Assembly (NCBI RefSeq): GCF_010365285.1 | Contig: NZ_CP048286.1 | Span: forward strand, 6,250,001 to 6,314,000 | From: Paenibacillus rhizovicinus | GTDB taxonomy: Bacteria > Bacillota > Bacilli > Paenibacillales > Paenibacillaceae | Direction: 5' to 3' | DNA: 64,000 nucleotides | Part shown: positions 31,941 to 40,934 of the stretch, piece by piece | How the letters are laid out: every line of letters begins with the position of its first letter | Numbering within the stretch: position 1 is the stretch's first letter | Translations under genes and position numbers: made by a program | The notes under the pieces: generated by a model | The model's input: only the letters and a program-made list of their open reading frames with translations | Database searches by the model: none | Told to the model about the DNA's origin: nothing

Positions 31941-34900
31941 GGTTGCAGAAGCTGCATGTGGAAGGGTTCGGCAAGCTGAGCGACGTTATCTGCAGCCTGG
32001 ATGCGCCTGTGACGATCGCATACGGGCCTAATGAAGCGGGCAAAAGCACGATGCAGAGCTTCCTGCGCACGATGCTGTTCGGTTTCGCGAATAAAGGAAG
32101 CCGAACGGAGCGGTTGGAACCCGTGAACGGGGGGCGTCATGGCGGGAGGCTGTTCTTCGCTGATGAAGCGGGCCATTCTTACGTCATGGAAAGGTACGGC
32201 AGCTCGTCTAGCAAGGTCACGGTACGGCGGCTGGCCGGCGAGGGAGCAGACAGTGATGCGGCAGGCGGCGAACGGGGCGATACGCTGACGCAGCCGCAGT
32301 GGGAGCGATTGTTTCTCGGCGGGATCGGCGAGCGGGTGTTCCGCGAGCTGTTTGCCATTACGCTGACGGAGCTGCAGGCGATCGGCATGCTGGAAGGCGA
32401 CGAGCTGGGCAAGCAGCTGTACCATGCCGGCTGGAACGGCGGGAGCGCGATCGCAGGCACGGAGAAGCTGCTGCAAGGGCAGCTCGACGAGCTGTTCAAG
32501 CCGCGCGGAAGCAATCAGCAGATGAGCAAATTATTGAAAGCGCTGGATGAAACGGAAGAGCAGCTGCGGAGGCTGGAAGACGGCATTTCGGCGTTCAACG
32601 CGCTGACGACGGACATTGAAGAAACGGAAGGGAAGCTTGCGGCAGTCGAGGAGCGCCTGCCCCGGCTGCGAAGCCAGAGCGCGCTGCTCGAGAGGGCGGC
32701 GGAACTTAGGCCGGCGTGGATGCAGCGATTGACGCTGCTGCAAGAGCTGGAGGCGTTGAAAGACGCGCCAAGGCTTGCCGCGGATGCCCGAAGCCGCTGG
32801 GAAACGTTGGCGAATGAACTGCGCCGCGCACGCGAAGAACTTCACGAGGCGAACGAGCTGTCGGATAGGCTGGACAACAGAATCGAGCAGCTGGTTTGCG
32901 ACGCCGAGCTGCTGGCGCGCCGGGTGGACATCGACACTTTGATGCGCTCCGTAGAGCAGATTACGGCCGCCAAGCAATCCGTGACCGAGCTTGACGCGGA
33001 GACGGACGAACATCGAGAAGCCGTGAAGCGGCTGCTGCTGCGCATCTCTCCATCGTGGACGGAAGCGTCGCTGCGCGGGTTTCTGGCAGGCGTCGCGGAG
33101 CGGGAGGCGGTACGCGTGCACCGGACGACGCTTCAAGACACCGAGAAGGCGCTTCATCTAGCCGAAGCCGAGCATCGCGCCGCGCACGGTCGCGAACGCG
33201 AAGCGGCTGCTTCGCTGGCGGAGACGGAATCGTCGGATTCGTATGGTTCGGGTCGGACGGTTGCCGGGGCACTAGGGTTAAGCGGCGCCGCCGGTGACGA
33301 GGCTGAGGTCGATAAGGCGATGGGCATGGCGGGCGTTGAAGCCGAAGACGAGGCGGCAGCGGAGATTTTCCGTCTGCTGCCGCAGACGGAGGATGCGCTT
33401 CGCTATGCCGCGCGCCAGTTCGAGGAAGCCTGGCGGGAGCTGGAGCTTGCGCAGCTCCGCGAGCAGCACGAGGCCGAGGCGGCGGCCGAAGCGGGGGCGG
33501 GACGCCGAGGCGGTTATGGAGGCGCCGCGATTTATGGCGCGGCGGCGGTGGTATTGGCCGCCGGCGCAGCGGCGCTTGCGGCCGCAGGCCTAGCCGCGGC
33601 GGCGAGCGCGGCCGGCGTTGGCGCTGCCGCGCTCGCCGTGCCGGCGCTGCTGCGGCTCGCGCGCGCGCGTACGCCGCGCGGCGCCGGCGGCGCTGCCGGC
33701 CGCGGGAGCCGCAGCGGCCGTGCGGCGCGCCGCGCCGAGGCGCCTGCGGCAGCCGGCGCCTCGGCCGCCGCAGGGCACGCGGCGGCCGCGGAGCAGCGCG
33801 TGCTCGCGGCGCTGGGCGCGCTCGTCGCCGCGCCCAGCGCCGCGCTGGCGCTGCTGCTGCCGCGCCAGCGCGCCGGCGGCGCGGCAGCGGCCGCGACGCT
33901 GCGCGAAGCCGCGGCCGCGCGCGAACAGCAGGCGCGTTCGCGCCCCGGCACTGCGCCGGCGAGCCCGGCGCAGCTGCTCGCACGTCTGCGTGCCGCGATC
34001 GACGCGCGGCAGGACGGGCTCCGCGCGCAGGCCAGCAGCGCCGAGCGCCACGCAGAGCAGAAGCGCGCGTACGCCAGGCTGCGCGCGCAGGAACGATCCG
34101 CCCGCGCCGCGGCAGACGCAGCGGCGCAAGCGTACGACATCGCCGCGGCCGATTGGCGCGAGTGGCTGACGGCGCGGAAGCTGCCGCCGGCCTTGTCGCC
34201 CGAGGCCGCGATGGAAACCATAGAGCTCGCCGAGCAGGCGCAGCTTCGCGTACTGGCGCAGGACCGCGCGGCAGGCAAGGCCGCGCGGCTGCGGGACGGC
34301 ATCGCGGCCTTCGAGCAAGCGGCCGGCGCGCTCTGCGAAGCGTTCCCCGGCGCCGCTTACCTGGCGCACGGAGATGCCGTCACGGCGCTCCGCCTGCTCC
34401 AGGCGGATGCCGGCAAACAAGCATCGATCCAAGCCGAACGGGAAGAATTGAAGCTGAAGCAAGCGGAGCAAGCGATGCGCGAGGAAAGCCTGCTTAGAAA
34501 GCTGGAGGAGCTCGAGAAGCAGCGGGACCGGTGGTTTGCGGCCGGTAAGGCTTCGGACGAGCCGGAGTGGCTGAATGCGCTCCAGCGTTCGGAACGGCTG
34601 CTCGACATCGAGCACGACATGTACAAGCTGAACGCGCAGCTCGGCGCGGGCATGACGGACAGCGATTCGGCGCAGCTGGAGGAATGGTACGCCGGCATGG
34701 ATGATGCGGGACTCCGGGGGATGTTAACGGATGTGCAAACGTCGTGGAAGGAAGCGGAGAAGCTCCGCAGCGAGCTATTGGAGCTGATCGGCCGCCGGAA
34801 GCAGAAGCTGGAGCTGCTGCTGAAGGACGGAGACCGCCAGCGGCTCATCGGCGAACGCGAGCAGCAGAGTGCCGCGCTGGAACGATTGATCGACCGGTAT

Positions 34901-35362
34901 GCGGTGCTGTCGCTTAGCATGACGATGATCAAACGGACGAAGCGCATCATGGAAGAGCAGCGCCAGCCAGGCGTTCTGCGCGAAGCGTCCCGTCTGATGA
35001 GCAAGCTGTCGGAAGGGCGGTATACGCGCATTTCCATGCCGGAAGGAGAGCGGACGATCGCGCTCGAAACGCAAGACGGCCGTATCGTGGAAAGCGGATT
35101 TCTGAGCAGGGGAACAGCGGAACAGCTCTATCTCGCGATGCGCTTCGCGCTTGCCGGCGAAGCGGCGGCCGTGCATGCGCTGCCGCTGCTGCTGGACGAT
35201 CCTTTCGTCAATTTCGATTACGGCCGGCTGCAAGCTGCCGCGGGCGTCTTGGAAGAGCTGGCCGAACAGCGGCAAATCGTCTTCTTCACCTGCCATGCCC
35301 ATATGAAGGATTTGCTGCTGGATCGCCTGAAAGGCGCGCGGCTGATCGAGCTTGCCCGCTAG
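31937..35362 (+). CDS. yhaN: SbcC/SMC-like ATPase (YhaN) with extremely Ala/GC-rich middle
   Basis: An 1141-residue ABC-type ATPase. The N-terminal Walker A YGPNEAGKSTMQSF and the C-terminal signature (FLSRGTAEQLYLAMRFALA) and Walker B (LPLLLDDPFVNFDY) flank long coiled coils. The centre (nt about 33480-34190) is almost all Ala, Arg, Gly and Pro, with a probable hydrophobic hairpin (GAAAVVLAAGAAALAAAGLA), and its DNA is far more GC-rich than the flanks, yet the frame stays open. B. subtilis YhaN is shorter (about 960 residues, from memory), so the middle looks expanded. It partners YhaO in DNA end processing. Confidence 0.9.
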   Translation: MRLQKLHVEGFGKLSDVICSLDAPVTIAYGPNEAGKSTMQSFLRTMLFGFANKGSRTERLEPVNGGRHGGRLFFADEAGHSYVMERYGSSSSKVTVRRLAGEGADSDAAGGERGDTLTQPQWERLFLGGIGERVFRELFAITLTELQAIGMLEGDELGKQLYHAGWNGGSAIAGTEKLLQGQLDELFKPRGSNQQMSKLLKALDETEEQLRRLEDGISAFNALTTDIEETEGKLAAVEERLPRLRSQSALLERAAELRPAWMQRLTLLQELEALKDAPRLAADARSRWETLANELRRAREELHEANELSDRLDNRIEQLVCDAELLARRVDIDTLMRSVEQITAAKQSVTELDAETDEHREAVKRLLLRISPSWTEASLRGFLAGVAEREAVRVHRTTLQDTEKALHLAEAEHRAAHGREREAAASLAETESSDSYGSGRTVAGALGLSGAAGDEAEVDKAMGMAGVEAEDEAAAEIFRLLPQTEDALRYAARQFEEAWRELELAQLREQHEAEAAAEAGAGRRGGYGGAAIYGAAAVVLAAGAAALAAAGLAAAASAAGVGAAALAVPALLRLARARTPRGAGGAAGRGSRSGRAARRAEAPAAAGASAAAGHAAAAEQRVLAALGALVAAPSAALALLLPRQRAGGAAAAATLREAAAAREQQARSRPGTAPASPAQLLARLRAAIDARQDGLRAQASSAERHAEQKRAYARLRAQERSARAAADAAAQAYDIAAADWREWLTARKLPPALSPEAAMETIELAEQAQLRVLAQDRAAGKAARLRDGIAAFEQAAGALCEAFPGAAYLAHGDAVTALRLLQADAGKQASIQAEREELKLKQAEQAMREESLLRKLEELEKQRDRWFAAGKASDEPEWLNALQRSERLLDIEHDMYKLNAQLGAGMTDSDSAQLEEWYAGMDDAGLRGMLTDVQTSWKEAEKLRSELLELIGRRKQKLELLLKDGDRQRLIGEREQQSAALERLIDRYAVLSLSMTMIKRTKRIMEEQRQPGVLREASRLMSKLSEGRYTRISMPEGERTIALETQDGRIVESGFLSRGTAEQLYLAMRFALAGEAAAVHALPLLLDDPFVNFDYGRLQAAAGVLEELAEQRQIVFFTCHAHMKDLLLDRLKGARLIELAR

Positions 35363-35408
35363 CAGGCGGACATGCCAGCAGAGGTTAGGGTCCGGTCTGT
35401 CATTAATC

Positions 35409-35473
35409 CGTTATCAACTATGCGTCGTTATCAAATATGCTCGTTATCAACTATGCTCGTTATCATCTATCCG
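35409..35473 (+). repeat. Four tandem copies of a 16-bp AT-rich unit after yhaN
   Basis: Units of CGTTATCAACTATGCT type: 35409-35425 (one extra base), 35426-35441, 35442-35457 and a degenerate copy 35458-35473. They lie between the convergent ends of yhaN and the YkvI-like gene. No spacers and no open reading frame of note. Confidence 0.9.
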
Positions 35474-35521
35474 TTCGTACGTTTATCTTCTTATCGCAGC
35501 GTCTATGATCCGCTTCGAAGT

Positions 35522-36562
35522 TCAATCCCGCACCGGCGGCCGGTGGCGAATCAGCAAAACCAGCCAGCCCAAACTGATCAATCCGAAGATCGGATAGAGC
35601 GTCGAGAGCAGCGGTCCGAATCCGATTTGGCTTGCGATGTAACAGGCGCCGAGCGTCAACGTGGTCAGTATCGTGCGGGACAGCTTCAGGCGTTCCTGCA
35701 GCTGCAGCGTCAGCCCGTAAATATCCGCGATCAGCGTCGTGAAGATTTCGGCGAAGATCAGGAAAATATAGATCCATTGGATGCCATGGCCAAGCTCGCG
35801 GGCGATGCCGCCCATCGGGATGGCGAACTGCTGAATGCCCGGCATGTACACGGATAACGCAATATGACCGGCCAGAAGCATGAATCCGATGCCGATGCCG
35901 CCGACCCAGGAACCGTACACGATCGTTTTGCGGTCTTCCATCGCGGCGCCGAGCGGCACGAGCACGGCTTGCGCCATGGCCAAATTGAACGCCGCATACA
36001 GGAACGGAGAGGCCCATACCGCCACGGGCGAAAAATCGCTCGTCAGCAGCAGCCAGCGGCCCGAGCCCGGCGTTTGAACCGTATCGATGATGATCAGCAC
36101 CGTGAACAGCAGCATGATCGGCACGACGATGGCGTTGACGGTCAGGATGGCGTTCATTCCTTTGCGCAGCAGAAGGAAGCAGCCGGCAATGGTGATGAGC
36201 AGCCCGGATTGATAGGAGATATTCCAATTTTCGGAGAAAATCGCGCCTGCGCCCGCCAGCATGACCGCGCACACGCCGAATAGGACCAGCTGCATGAAAT
36301 GGCTGATCCACCTGCCGAACCGATCGCCGAACAGCACCTTATTGACATCTTCGTATGATTTGGCGCGGACGTCGTTCGAGATAAGCATCATTTTCGCGCC
36401 GAGCCATACGAACATGACGGTAGCGAGCAGGATGGTCAGAGCGCCCATAACGCCGAAACGGGTAAAGAACTGCAGGATCTCCTGACCCGTGGCGAAGCCG
36501 GCGCCTACAACCGTGCCCATATACGTAAATGCGATTTGCAATATTTTATTCATTCGTTTCAT
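35522..36562 (-). CDS. YkvI family membrane transporter
   Basis: A 346-residue protein with about ten membrane helices. The first helix carries YMGTVVGAGFATGQEILQFF, the YkvI family hallmark and a broken-helix motif of LeuT-fold transporters. Later YAAFNLAMAQAVLVPLG and GGIARELGHGIQWIYIF fit. The substrate is unknown. The start ATG (in MKRMNKILQ) has AAAGGCAGGT upstream on the minus strand. It is convergent to yhaN and divergent from the ArsB-like gene. Confidence 0.87.
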   Translation of the reverse strand: MKRMNKILQIAFTYMGTVVGAGFATGQEILQFFTRFGVMGALTILLATVMFVWLGAKMMLISNDVRAKSYEDVNKVLFGDRFGRWISHFMQLVLFGVCAVMLAGAGAIFSENWNISYQSGLLITIAGCFLLLRKGMNAILTVNAIVVPIMLLFTVLIIIDTVQTPGSGRWLLLTSDFSPVAVWASPFLYAAFNLAMAQAVLVPLGAAMEDRKTIVYGSWVGGIGIGFMLLAGHIALSVYMPGIQQFAIPMGGIARELGHGIQWIYIFLIFAEIFTTLIADIYGLTLQLQERLKLSRTILTTLTLGACYIASQIGFGPLLSTLYPIFGLISLGWLVLLIRHRPPVRD

Positions 36563-36674
36563 GATTCAACATGACCTGCCTTTCGTGGACGACCTATACT
36601 AAAGGTATGTCCGACCGGGGACAGGCATGACTACTAATCCTTATTCTGACCATGAAAGCAGTTGATCTTAACGA

Positions 36675-37961
36675 ATGGCTATGATTTTGGCCGTCAGCGT
36701 GTTCGTCGCCGCCCTTGTTCTGATTATTTGGAAGCCGAGAGGGCTTCATGAGGCATTGACCGCCTTGGCCGGTGCGGCGTTTTTGTTCGCGATGCGCATG
36801 CTCGGCCTTGGAGATGCGGCCTATATTTGGGATTTCGTATGGGATGCCACGTTTTCCTTGATCGGCATTATGATTTTCACATCTCTGTTGGACGCGAACG
36901 GCTTCTTCCGCTGGGCGGCGCTGCATATCGTACGGCGTTTCCATCGCCAGCAGCTCCGGCTGCTGGTCGGATTATGCGCGCTCGCGGCCGGCACGACCGT
37001 CTTCTTCAATAATGACGGCACGATTCTCATCATGATTCCGATCGTGCTCGAAGTAACGTCCTTGCTGCGTTTGACGCGCAAGTCTCGAATTGCGTTTCTG
37101 CTCGGCGTCGGTTTAATGGCGGATACGGCGAGCGCGCCGCTTATGATGAGCAATTTGACGAATATATTAACGGCGAATTTCTTCGGCCTGACATTCGGGG
37201 AATATGCACGTACGATGCTGGTTCCGGGCATTGTCGCGATATTGGCGACGATCGTGGTAACGGCGGTTTATTTCGGCAAAAGCATTCGGGCGGAGGAGCG
37301 GCCGAACGATGGGCTGGAGGAATTTCAGGAACCGGTCTCGGTCATATCCGACATACGGTTGTTTAAGCTCTCCTGGATCATTATCGCGTTTATGATGGGC
37401 GGCTATCTGTTGTCGGGGAAAGTAGGGCTTCCTGTGGCCGTCATCGCGCTCGGCGGAGCGGCCGTGCAATGGGCGTCCAATATGGCTGTCGGCTTGGGGG
37501 ATATTCGGACGACGGTGCGGCGAACGCCTTGGTCCATCGTCGTATTCGCGCTGTCGATGAATTTGATCGTGTACAGCTTGTACCTGCACGGCGCGGTCGA
37601 TTGGTTTCCGCGCGCGCTTGCCCCCATGACGGAACAAGGCGCGTTCATCGGCATCTTCGGTTCCGGCGGTTTGTTCGCGCTGCTTAGCGCCGCCGTCAAC
37701 AATTTGCCTGCCGTTCTCGTGTCCTCGTTGGCGATACAGGAATCCGGCGGTCCGCATTATCTGGCTTATGCCAGCTTGCTCGGCACCTCGGTAGGAGCCA
37801 AGCTGACGCCGATCGGCTCGCTTGCGACTTTGCTGTGGCTTCAACTGCTGCGGAAGGGCGGAATCGACATGACGTGGAAGGAATACGCGAAGTACGGCAT
37901 CGTGCTGACGCTGCCGATTCTGTTCTGCGCGCTCTTAGCTTTGTGGCTGACGATCGGTTGA
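36675..37961 (+). CDS. ArsB/NhaD-superfamily permease
   Basis: A 428-residue ion transporter of about eleven helices with the ArsB look: GTTVFFNNDGTILIMIPIVLE, ADTASAPLMMSNLTNIL and, in the second half, SAAVNNLPAVLVSSLA and GTSVGAKLTPIGSLATLLWL. ArsB-type proteins export arsenite or antimonite; no arsR or arsC lies nearby, so the true ion is uncertain. The ribosome site is poor. The last 27 bases overlap the convergent lipoprotein gene. Confidence 0.88.
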   Translation: MAMILAVSVFVAALVLIIWKPRGLHEALTALAGAAFLFAMRMLGLGDAAYIWDFVWDATFSLIGIMIFTSLLDANGFFRWAALHIVRRFHRQQLRLLVGLCALAAGTTVFFNNDGTILIMIPIVLEVTSLLRLTRKSRIAFLLGVGLMADTASAPLMMSNLTNILTANFFGLTFGEYARTMLVPGIVAILATIVVTAVYFGKSIRAEERPNDGLEEFQEPVSVISDIRLFKLSWIIIAFMMGGYLLSGKVGLPVAVIALGGAAVQWASNMAVGLGDIRTTVRRTPWSIVVFALSMNLIVYSLYLHGAVDWFPRALAPMTEQGAFIGIFGSGGLFALLSAAVNNLPAVLVSSLAIQESGGPHYLAYASLLGTSVGAKLTPIGSLATLLWLQLLRKGGIDMTWKEYAKYGIVLTLPILFCALLALWLTIG

Positions 37962-38660
37962 GAACAGCTTAATGGAAACGATCCGGCTGTTCTGCGGGTC
38001 GAGATCGAGCTTCAGCAGGGCTCCGTCCGCCTCGTAAGAAATCACGCTGGCCGTTTGCGAGCTGGGCTTGCCGATCGCTTTGACGGCGGACCTCCCGCTG
38101 TCTCCGACGCGAATGCCGTTTAAGCCGGTTACGGCCGCTTTATCGAAGACTTCCACGAACACAACGTTCTTGTCGCTTCCGTAACCGACCGTGTATGCGG
38201 CATATTCATCGACGGACAGCTTGGCGTCGCCATCCTCAAGGGGATAACTGTCCAGCGGCTTCCCAAGCTTCGCCGCGGCTTCCGATTTGGATTCGCCGAT
38301 GGCGACGCCGATCAAACGAGGCGCTTGCGCATTCCAGGCTTTATCGGCTTTGGCCGCAGGCGGCGTCGGTTTAGCAGGCTTCCCCGTAGAGGATTCCGTC
38401 GTCGCATCCGGATCGGTCGCGGAGCCGTCGTCTTCGAGCGGGTCTTTCACGGCGATGACGTCGCCTTTGTCCTTCGTGTTGTACGTTTTCTGAGGGCTGT
38501 CCGATTCTTGGCCCGAATAGGCTTGCTGCACGTCGACGACATCGTCGTCCTGCGCGGGATGGGACACGCCTGCAACGCTCAGCTGGCAGCCCGTTACGGA
38601 GAGGACTAACAAGGCGACGGCTGCCGTATGGACGGCGTGCTTGGTATAGTTGGGTTTCAT
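37935..38660 (-). CDS. Lipoprotein with CAP-associated-like domain
   Basis: A 241-residue lipoprotein: signal peptide and lipobox VTGC (Cys about residue 25), an acidic and Pro-rich linker (about 30-105) and a C-terminal domain with LIGVAIGESKSEAAAKLGKP repeated in pattern by GIRVGDSGRSAVKAIGKPSS. These paired I-G-xx-K-S-E/R repeats resemble CAP-associated domains of Bacilli, an inference. AAGGAGG precedes the ATG by 9 bases. It is convergent to and overlaps the ArsB-like gene. Confidence 0.8.
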   Translation of the reverse strand: MKPNYTKHAVHTAAVALLVLSVTGCQLSVAGVSHPAQDDDVVDVQQAYSGQESDSPQKTYNTKDKGDVIAVKDPLEDDGSATDPDATTESSTGKPAKPTPPAAKADKAWNAQAPRLIGVAIGESKSEAAAKLGKPLDSYPLEDGDAKLSVDEYAAYTVGYGSDKNVVFVEVFDKAAVTGLNGIRVGDSGRSAVKAIGKPSSQTASVISYEADGALLKLDLDPQNSRIVSIKLFSTDRQPQS

Positions 38661-38740
38661 GGCACGATACCTCCTTAAGATGAAGCGGGATAGAGTCGTT
38701 CAAGCCGTTGTACTATGTAGACGTTTGATTTGGAAGAAAG

Positions 38741-38770
38741 TTGCAAATAAATCAGTTGAGAGCATACAAT
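38741..38770 (+). promoter_or_regulatory. Sigma-A promoter for xpt
   Basis: TTGCAA (38741-38746), 18-base spacer, TACAAT (38765-38770). The leader to the xpt start is 74 bases and shows no purine-riboswitch consensus. Confidence 0.55.
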
Positions 38771-38844
38771 TCATGCCTTCAGTTGCATGCATCCCTATCC
38801 ATATGGTACCTTTAACGGAAAAGATTTTGGTGGAGGGAACGCGA

Positions 38845-39417
38845 GTGGAACTGTTAAAAGAACGCATTCTGCGCGAAGCTTCGATAATTAATCAAGACGT
38901 CCTGAAGCTGGACGCACTGCTGAATCATCAGGTCGATCCGCAGTTAACGCTGGAGATGGGCAAGGAATTCGCGCGCCTGTACGCCGAGACGCCCATCACG
39001 AAAGTTATAACCGTCGAGTCTTCCGGCATCCCGGTCGCTTTCACGGCCGCAATGGCGCTGAACGTGCCGCTCGTATTCGCCCGCCGCAAGAAAACGCTGA
39101 TCGCCGATCCGGATTCATACTCCGAACGCGTCCCGTCGTTTACCAAGGGCATCGTAACGGACATCATGGTATCCCGTCAATTCTTGTCGCCGGACGATAC
39201 GGTGCTGTTCATTGACGATATTATTGCTAACGGAGACGCTGCCAGAGGCTTGATCAAGATCATCGAGCGTTCCGGCGCGAAGCTTGCAGGTCTCGGCATC
39301 GTCGTGGAGAAATCATTCCAAGCCGGCGCGCGGACGATCCGCGAGCAGGGCATCCGGGTCGAATCGCTTGCGAAGATCGCGTCGCTCGAAGGCGGCAAAA
39401 TCCGATTCGAACAATAG
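38845..39417 (+). CDS. xpt: Xanthine phosphoribosyltransferase
   Basis: A 190-residue purine salvage enzyme converting xanthine and PRPP to XMP. It aligns along its length with B. subtilis Xpt: LDALLNHQVDPQL, ITKVITVESSGIPVA, VPLVFARRKK, the PRPP loop VLFIDDIIANGDAARG, and GIVVEKSFQ. Start GTG 38845 lies 7 bases after GGAGGGAA; the longer in-frame start at 38650 lies across the divergent lipoprotein gene's start and is rejected. pbuX does not follow as it does in B. subtilis. Confidence 0.95.
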   Translation: MELLKERILREASIINQDVLKLDALLNHQVDPQLTLEMGKEFARLYAETPITKVITVESSGIPVAFTAAMALNVPLVFARRKKTLIADPDSYSERVPSFTKGIVTDIMVSRQFLSPDDTVLFIDDIIANGDAARGLIKIIERSGAKLAGLGIVVEKSFQAGARTIREQGIRVESLAKIASLEGGKIRFEQ

Positions 39418-39495
39418 GTTCCACAATCAACATCTTTCCGAGATTCGCGTTTTGACTTATAATGTTCATAAGTACAGATGGGGGAGGCAGAAAAC

Positions 39496-39816
39496 ATGGC
39501 TAATCTATCAGCTGAGTATTTATTAACCAAGTTGTCGGACGCGAAAAACCACTTTGAACGTGCGCTCGACTGCAAGCATACGGAGTTCGACGATTTGTAT
39601 CCTTATATGATCGAGCATCCCCAATTTTTCTGGTACAAACGGTACGTCGCATGGTCGGAGCTGCTCACGATCGTGAAGCTCTCGGAAGAGCTTGAAATCG
39701 ACTGGAAAGAAAGCTTCACGGAGAAACAGGCGGAATACGTTACGAGCCGGGTCATGTCATCCCGCGTGCTGGACGAATGGTACGAAACGAACGATTCCAA
39801 GGAACATGTCAGCTAA
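39496..39816 (+). CDS. Conserved-looking small helical protein, unknown
   Basis: A 106-residue all-helical soluble protein (MANLSAEYLLTKLSDAKNHF, FWYKRYVAWSELLTIVKLSE, YVTSRVMSSRVLDEWYETND). GGGGGAGG lies 8 bases before the ATG and a terminator follows, so the gene is convincing. I recognise no family, motif or cofactor site. Confidence 0.75.
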   Translation: MANLSAEYLLTKLSDAKNHFERALDCKHTEFDDLYPYMIEHPQFFWYKRYVAWSELLTIVKLSEELEIDWKESFTEKQAEYVTSRVMSSRVLDEWYETNDSKEHVS

Positions 39817-39831
39817 ATCGGAAATGAAGGG

Positions 39832-39875
39832 GAACCTCAGTGCCTGCGCTTGCCGCGGCATTGAGGTTCTTTTAA
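39832..39875 (+). terminator. Terminator after the 106-residue protein gene
   Basis: GAACCTCAGTGCC (39832-39844) pairs with GGCATTGAGGTTC (39857-39869) and TTTT follows. Confidence 0.85.
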
Positions 39876-39902
39876 CCATCGGCGAAGCATCGGAGGACGC
39901 GT

Positions 39903-40112
39903 ATGATCACGGAAGAACAATTGGACCGCTATCGGATCGAAGGGACGCCCGTGCGGGTCGTTCGCGACAACATTGAAATCAATGATGTGCTCGGCATTGT
40001 CGTTGCCTGGGATGCGGAGAGCGTCGTCATTCGCAAGCGGAACCGCAAGGTCGTTAAGTTAAGCCGCAGCTATGTGTATGAGCCTGTAACAGCACCGCGC
40101 AGCGAAGTATAA
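39903..40112 (+). CDS. Small beta-strand protein (69 residues), unknown
   Basis: MITEEQLDRYRIEGTPVRVV then alternating short strands (NDVLGIVVAWDAESVVIRKR, KVVKLSRSYVYEP) suggest a small SH3- or Sm-like barrel. GGAGG is 6 bases before the ATG. I do not recognise a named family. It is monocistronic, upstream of the first tRNA-Leu promoter. Confidence 0.7.
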   Translation: MITEEQLDRYRIEGTPVRVVRDNIEINDVLGIVVAWDAESVVIRKRNRKVVKLSRSYVYEPVTAPRSEV

Positions 40113-40156
40113 CAGAGCCGTTATATTGTTAGAAAATTAGAACATTATCGCGTTCC

Positions 40157-40185
40157 TTGACTTCGATGAACTCGGATGATATTAT
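40157..40185 (+). promoter_or_regulatory. Promoter of first tRNA-Leu gene
   Basis: TTGACT (40157-40162), 17-base spacer, TATTAT (40180-40185), 43 bases before the tRNA. Confidence 0.7.
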
Positions 40186-40227
40186 AAGAAACGTGATTGC
40201 GACGCTGTCGCAGTCGATCTGCCAGAT

Positions 40228-40314
40228 GCGGTCGTGGCGGAATTGGCAGACGCGCTAGATTCAGGTTCTAGTGGTGTAACAGCCGTGGAGGTTCGAGTCC
40301 TCTCGACCGCACCA
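40228..40314 (+). tRNA. tRNA-Leu (anticodon CAG), copy 1
   Basis: An 87-base class II tRNA with CCA encoded. Acceptor arms GCGGTCG/CGACCGC, anticodon stem CTAGA/TCTAG with loop TTCAGGT (anticodon CAG), long variable arm, and T arm GGTTCGAGTCC. It differs from copies 2 and 3 in the last acceptor pair and in the variable arm. Confidence 0.95.
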
Positions 40315-40329
40315 ACTTAATAATTAATC

Positions 40330-40372
40330 AGCTCTTGAATCGGTCCTTTTGACGGTTCAGGAGCTTTTTTTA
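40330..40372 (+). terminator. Terminator of tRNA-Leu copy 1
   Basis: AGCTCTTGAATCG (40330-40342) pairs with CGGTTCAGGAGCT (40353-40365) with G-U steps, then TTTTTTTA. Confidence 0.85.
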
Positions 40373-40399
40373 TTTGAGAATAATCGGAAAATGCACTTA

Positions 40400-40502
40400 C
40401 ATCAAGTGGTTTAAATAAAACTATACACCGTGTTAATAATCTCTAGGTTGAACCTATTCGTATTAATAATACAATGTACATGATAATGGAGATATCGTTT
40501 TG
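40400..40502 (+). repeat. 100-bp leader repeat, copy A
   Basis: An AT-rich element beginning CATCAAGTG and containing ACACCGTGTTAA and AATCTCT and ending ATGGAGATATCGTTTTG. It resembles copy B at 41083-41183 along its whole length with point changes and two small indels. It directly precedes the 84-residue protein gene and may hold its promoter. Confidence 0.85.
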
Positions 40503-40541
40503 GGGGCGTACCGCCTAAACTTAGAGAAACAGGAGATGGCT

Positions 40542-40796
40542 ATGACTAATCAAAAAGGCTCGAAAGAATCTCTACATGACATTATTTTTGAATGTAAACA
40601 GCTTATTCTGAAGTTTGAAGAATTATATGCGGAAAAGTCGAATGTGAATACGGATGATCTCCATGTACAGCATCAGCAACATAATGAAATTACCGAATTA
40701 TCGGACCAGATTCTAGACGATATTGATCTTATTAAAATGGAACTCCACAACGTCCAAAAGCTGACGGATGGAATTCCGAATGATTTACAAGGTTAA
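40542..40796 (+). CDS. Small acidic helical protein (84 residues), unknown
   Basis: MTNQKGSKESLHDIIFECKQ then long amphipathic helices rich in E, K, Q, H and L with two coiled-coil-like stretches (LKFEELYAEKSN, ITELSDQILDDIDLIKMEL). AGGAG lies 6 bases before ATG 40542. Base composition is clearly lower in GC than neighbouring genes, as expected for acquired DNA. It follows leader repeat A and ends in its own terminator. No family recognised. Confidence 0.65.
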   Translation: MTNQKGSKESLHDIIFECKQLILKFEELYAEKSNVNTDDLHVQHQQHNEITELSDQILDDIDLIKMELHNVQKLTDGIPNDLQG

Positions 40797-40891
40797 GCGT
40801 ACAGGTTATTATTTATAACTTCACTCGCCTTTGGAAATGCCCGTTACGCGAAATAGCAGACCGCTGATATTCATGTATTGCGTAAGTCCTC

Positions 40892-40934
40892 AAAGTCTTT
40901 CGTCTCTGTTAGTTGGAGGCGAAAGACTTTTTTT
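40892..40934 (+). terminator. Terminator after the 84-residue protein gene
   Basis: AAAGTCTTTCG (40892-40902) pairs perfectly with CGAAAGACTTT (40920-40930), then TTTT. Confidence 0.88.

Noticed and set aside
33532..34615. Long minus-strand frames opposite the middle of yhaN
   Set aside because: They arise from the GC-saturated Ala-rich segment, where stop codons are rare in all frames.
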